From assembly GCA_040385875.1 (NCBI GenBank), contig JAZKGO010000109.1, forward strand, positions 1 through 17,514: a stretch of 17,514 bases of DNA. Direction: 5' to 3'. Below the pieces are notes generated by a model that worked only from the letters and a program-made list of their open reading frames with translations, had not been told where the DNA came from and made no database searches. Positions 14,963-17,514 of the stretch are shown one piece after another (position 1 is the first letter of the stretch; each line of letters begins with the position of its first letter). The DNA comes from JANMZR01 sp040385875 (lineage in GTDB: Bacteria > Bacteroidota > Bacteroidia > Cytophagales > Spirosomataceae). The translations under genes were made by a program, and so were the position numbers.

Positions 14963-16093
14963 ATGGTAAAAAAAGTTTTAGTAGTCGGGGCTGGTATTGG
15001 TGGCCAGTCAGTTGCTATTGGTTTAAAAAAAGCAGGTTTTGAAGTAGATGTGATTGAAATCCATAAAGAATTTAATGTTTACGGCGTAGGTATCATTCAG
15101 CAAGCCAATGCCCTAAGAGCCTTAGATGCTATAGGTGTAGCGGATGAAGCCATGCGAAGAGGTTCACCTTATGGGAAAGTGAAATTATGCTTACCTCATG
15201 GTGTTCAAATCGGAGAAGCAGGGACTCCGCCAATCGGTAGGTTTCCGAGTCATAACGGAATTTCTCGGAGAATTTTGCATGAAGTTTTATTGGAAGAAGC
15301 CCAAAAAATTGGTTTGAAATACCGCATGGGCTTAACTGTAGAATCGATTGATAATCAACCAGATAGAGTAAATGTAACATTTACTGACGGCTCATCAGAT
15401 AGCTATGATATTGTGATTGCGGCGGATGGCGCAAATTCAAAAGTACGAAATCTTATCTTTGGCGATTTTAAATCAACTTATGTGGGCTTATCAGTTTGGC
15501 GTTATCCTTTCAAACGCCCCGCCAGCTTAGACACCGGTTATATATTTTTTAATAAAAAACACAAGATTGGGGTAATCCCGATGACGGCAGACTCGTGCTA
15601 TATATTTTTAAACTCTGCTGAAGGGGATAATCCTATTATTCCAGAAGACCAAATGGTTGAAAAATTGAAAGGTTATATGGCGGCTTACCCAGTACCATTG
15701 GTTCAAGAACTTATCCCACAGGTTACAGATGCTAAATTGGTCAATTATAGATCATTAGAAACACTCAAAATGCCAGCACCATGGTATAAAAACAGGGTTG
15801 TTGTTTTGGGGGATGCTGCTCATACTACCATTCCACAATTAGGTTCAGGGGCTGCCTTAGCCATCGAAGATGGAGTGGTACTAATAGAAGAATTGCAAAA
15901 AGCGGGAACAGTTGAAGACGTTTTCGAAAGATACATGAAACGCCGTTACGACCGCTGTATGATGGTGGTTGAAGTTTCGGAAACCTTAGGGGCTTGGGAG
16001 TTGCTGGAATATAACGACAAACCGCTGCCTGAGGGCGCAAATATGGGTATGTTGATGGGCAAAACAGGAATGGCATTGGCGGAGCCGATTTAG
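14963..16093 (+). CDS. FAD-dependent aromatic monooxygenase
   Basis: The 376-residue protein is a group A flavoprotein hydroxylase. It shows the ADP-binding GxGxxG as VVGAGIGGQS (8-15), the second FAD/NAD(P)H motif IAADGANSKVR with Asp155-Gly156, and the third FAD motif GDAAHTTIPQLGSGAALAIEDG with Asp284 and Pro291. Relatives such as salicylate and 3-hydroxybenzoate hydroxylases use NAD(P)H and O2 to hydroxylate a phenol-type ring, often making the diol that an extradiol dioxygenase then cleaves. That fits the first gene of the operon. The length is close to the 380-400 of the family. There is no signal peptide; the protein is cytosolic. The hydroxylated substrate is unknown. The stop at 16091-16093 overlaps the first base of the inverted repeat that encloses the next gene. 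Confidence 0.9.
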   Translation: MVKKVLVVGAGIGGQSVAIGLKKAGFEVDVIEIHKEFNVYGVGIIQQANALRALDAIGVADEAMRRGSPYGKVKLCLPHGVQIGEAGTPPIGRFPSHNGISRRILHEVLLEEAQKIGLKYRMGLTVESIDNQPDRVNVTFTDGSSDSYDIVIAADGANSKVRNLIFGDFKSTYVGLSVWRYPFKRPASLDTGYIFFNKKHKIGVIPMTADSCYIFLNSAEGDNPIIPEDQMVEKLKGYMAAYPVPLVQELIPQVTDAKLVNYRSLETLKMPAPWYKNRVVVLGDAAHTTIPQLGSGAALAIEDGVVLIEELQKAGTVEDVFERYMKRRYDRCMMVVEVSETLGAWELLEYNDKPLPEGANMGMLMGKTGMALAEPI

Positions 16094-16194
16094 AATTGGG
16101 AATTCGGATTTGGGAATTTGGAATAAATAGGTAAATTTATTTAATAATTTTAGAGCAATTCTCAATATCAAATTCAAAAATTGCAATTATTGAT

Positions 16195-16536
16195 ATGGAC
16201 ATCAAAGACCTCCAAAATAGATTCAAGTTATATACAATTGCAAAATTTGCAGAATCATTGCCTGATAATTTAGGCTTCCGTACAATTAGAAATCAAATTG
16301 TTAGAAGTGGATCATCTTCTGCTGCTAATTATAGAGCCGTTTCGAGAGCGAAATCAACTGCTGATTTTAAGCATAAATTGACAATTGTTGAAGAAGAACT
16401 TGACGAAACACTATTTTGGTTAGAATTTACAGTTGGTCTTAATGAGTTGTATAAAGAAAGAGTAAAAGACTTATGGAAAGAAGGTAATGAATTACTTTCA
16501 ATAATTGTGTCTTCGATAAATAAAGTTAAAAAATGA
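16195..16536 (+). CDS. Four-helix-bundle protein (23S rRNA intervening-sequence/S23 family)
   Basis: This 113-residue, Lys/Glu-rich helical protein carries the S23 family signature: an N-terminal LYTIAKFAESLPDNLGFRTIRNQIVRSGSSSAANYRAVSRAKS and then DFKHKLTIVEEELDETLFWLEFT. Family members form pentameric four-helix bundles. They are encoded within 23S rRNA intervening sequences of Leptospira and Coxiella, and are related to the Avd accessory protein of diversity-generating retroelements. No enzymatic role is known. It is out of place in a catabolic operon: it has no metabolic motif, and both its flanks are halves of one inverted repeat. No reverse transcriptase or rRNA sequence is seen nearby, so neither a DGR nor an rRNA IVS explains it. 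I regard it as a passenger or part of a small mobile cassette. Confidence 0.85.
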   Translation: MDIKDLQNRFKLYTIAKFAESLPDNLGFRTIRNQIVRSGSSSAANYRAVSRAKSTADFKHKLTIVEEELDETLFWLEFTVGLNELYKERVKDLWKEGNELLSIIVSSINKVKK

Positions 16537-16558
16537 ATGTAAGAGTTGTAAATGTGGA

Positions 16559-16621
16559 ATTTGGATCAAATTTTTGATTCTGAAACGTAATTTCCAATTC
16601 TGAATTCAAAATTCCCAATTC
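16559..16621. repeat. Inverted repeat gap with TTGGGAATT-type units (right end of the cassette)
   Basis: GGAATTTGGA-like words on the left face TTTCCAATTCTGAATTCAAA and AATTCCCAATTC on the right. The right part also pairs over longer range with 16093-16125. It ends 3 bp before the ATG at 16625. Confidence 0.5.
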
Positions 16622-16624
16622 AAA

Positions 16625-17514
16625 ATGAAATTAGTAACATTTTTAAATAGAAATCAAGAAAGCCGCATTGGTTGGTTGGCGGGCGAAAGTGTAGTAGACA
16701 TGAATTTGGCAAGTGAAAAACTGCCAAAGGATATGCTTACTTTTATTGATAATCATGAAGAATATTTTCAGATTATCAATCGCTTAAGCGATGTACAGCC
16801 TCATTATACTTTAGATGAGGTTAAATTATTAGCGCCGCTTCCCAATCCACGAAGTTTCAGAGATTATATTGGTTTTGAGATGCATATGCAAAATGCTTCA
16901 CGGTCATTTGGCCATAAAATAGGACAAGCTTGGTACGAAATGCCAATATTTTATTTTACCAATCATCAAGCAATCTATGGGCCCGATGATGAGATTAAGC
17001 GCCCTGATAAAGAGACAAAATTGGATATTGAGTTAGAAATAGCTTGTATTATTGGCAAAAAAGGAAAAAATATCAAGGCAGGAGAGGCAACCACTTATAT
17101 TTTTGGCTACACTGTTTTCAATGATTGGACAGCCCGTGCGATTCAAAAAGTGGAAATGGAAATACCACTTGGCCCGCATAAAGGCAAAGATTTTGCCAAT
17201 GCAATTGGACCATGTATTGTAACCGCTGATGAAATGGAGCAGTATCGAATAGAAATGGATGAAAGTGTTTTTCAAGATCCCATTCGTGTGCCGAATGTAA
17301 AAGGCAAAAGATTGAATCTTAAAATGACTTCACGAATCAATGGAGAAACCATTTGTGAAGGCAACTATAAGACTGCCTATTATAATTTTGAGCAAATGAT
17401 TGAGCGTGCTTCTGAAAACAACGTAAACCTAATGCCAGGAGATATATTAGGCTCAGGCACAGTTGGTTGGGGAAGTTTAATCGAAAATAATTTTACTGTT
17501 CATCGTCCGCTTGA
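16625..17514 (+). CDS. Fumarylacetoacetate hydrolase (FAH) family enzyme, 3' end outside the window
   Basis: The frame runs from the ATG at 16625 to the window end without a stop, giving 296 residues so far. An N-terminal cap-like region (~1-70) precedes the FAH core. Metal-binding positions are present: Asp80 in SFRDYIGFE, Glu136 and Glu138 in LDIELEIACIIG, and Asp167 in FGYTVFNDWTARAIQ. Also visible are PLGPHKGKDFANAIGPCIVT and, near the edge, MPGDILGSGTVGWGS. FAH-family enzymes hydrolyse fumarylacetoacetate or acylpyruvates, or act as hydratases/decarboxylases on 2-oxo-dienoates, using Mg or Mn. All these are late steps after ring cleavage, so it fits the operon. Only a few C-terminal residues are likely missing. 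Which reaction it performs cannot be told from the family alone. Confidence 0.9.
   Translation, partial: MKLVTFLNRNQESRIGWLAGESVVDMNLASEKLPKDMLTFIDNHEEYFQIINRLSDVQPHYTLDEVKLLAPLPNPRSFRDYIGFEMHMQNASRSFGHKIGQAWYEMPIFYFTNHQAIYGPDDEIKRPDKETKLDIELEIACIIGKKGKNIKAGEATTYIFGYTVFNDWTARAIQKVEMEIPLGPHKGKDFANAIGPCIVTADEMEQYRIEMDESVFQDPIRVPNVKGKRLNLKMTSRINGETICEGNYKTAYYNFEQMIERASENNVNLMPGDILGSGTVGWGSLIENNFTVHRPL

Larger units (their letters stand above)
16093..16621. mobile_element. Putative IVS-like cassette with terminal inverted repeats
   Basis: GAATTGGGAATT at 16093-16104 is perfectly matched by its reverse complement AATTCCCAATTC at 16610-16621. The similarity continues inwards to about 33 bp with 25 matches. 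Between these ends lies only the four-helix-bundle gene plus AT-rich flanks. The layout (inverted ends enclosing an S23-type ORF, about 530 bp) resembles the intervening sequences of 23S rRNA genes. No target-site duplication is visible and no transposase is encoded, so mobility is inferred. Confidence 0.5.

Noticed and set aside
9294..16093. Aromatic polyketide tailoring cluster (cyclase, ABM, FAD monooxygenase, SDR, VOC protein)
   Set aside because: The same enzyme classes decorate polyketides, but no ketosynthase, acyl carrier protein or chain-length factor is present, and the VOC protein has the complete metal and acid/base set of a ring-cleaving dioxygenase. Catabolism explains the set better.
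16195..16536. Accessory protein (Avd) of a diversity-generating retroelement
   Set aside because: The fold is related, but no reverse transcriptase gene or template/variable repeat pair is seen in the window.

Overview
The window looks like chromosome from a member of the Bacteroidota, probably a Cytophagales-type bacterium. It is AT-rich, starts are rarely preceded by a clear Shine-Dalgarno sequence, several gaps contain the Bacteroidota -7 promoter motif TAnnTTTG, and the proteins have a Bacteroidota flavour (Cys lipoprotein, twin periplasmic PpiC/SurA-type isomerases, a MoxR ATPase that starts RYNSDVEA). The genus is inferred from family resemblance, not proven.

Layout. Positions 1-645 hold the 3' end of a penicillin-acylase-family (S45) hydrolase. 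A putative lipoprotein follows at 715-1422, then a small convergent conserved gene at 1435-1725 (minus). An agmatine/peptidylarginine-deiminase family gene (1861-2916) is divergent from that small gene. Next comes an envelope block: a large two-domain parvulin isomerase with what looks like an OmpA-like peptidoglycan-binding domain inside it (3163-5466), a SurA-like isomerase 19 bp downstream (5486-6835), and a MoxR AAA+ ATPase (6990-7955).

From 8191 to the end of the window lies an apparent catabolic locus: an AraC-family regulator, then eight or more co-directional genes. In order they are an extradiol (catechol 2,3-dioxygenase-like) dioxygenase, an alpha/beta hydrolase resembling the C-C hydrolase of nicotine catabolism, a histidinol-dehydrogenase-family alcohol oxidase, an SDR, a cyclase-family metal hydrolase, an ABM-domain protein, an FAD aromatic monooxygenase, a four-helix-bundle protein, and a fumarylacetoacetate-hydrolase-family enzyme cut by the window edge. 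The logical reading is ring hydroxylation, meta-cleavage, C-C or acylpyruvate hydrolysis, and alcohol oxidations, probably switched on by the AraC protein. The substrate cannot be read from the sequence, and the lower pathway (aldolase, aldehyde dehydrogenase) and any transporter are not in the window.

The most unusual structural feature is in the gaps of this catabolic locus. Almost every intergenic space holds an inverted repeat, mostly made of degenerate ~7-bp units whose sequence differs from gap to gap, with the 3' arm ending close to the next start codon. One gap has a perfect 28-bp palindrome instead. The four-helix-bundle gene is enclosed by a perfect 12-bp inverted repeat (about 33 bp imperfect). 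That gives it the architecture of the intervening sequences known from 23S rRNA genes, but here inside a protein-coding operon. The first 9 kb lacks this kind of gap structure. No rRNA, tRNA, CRISPR or transposase gene was seen, and no gap without a gene exceeds 300 bp.
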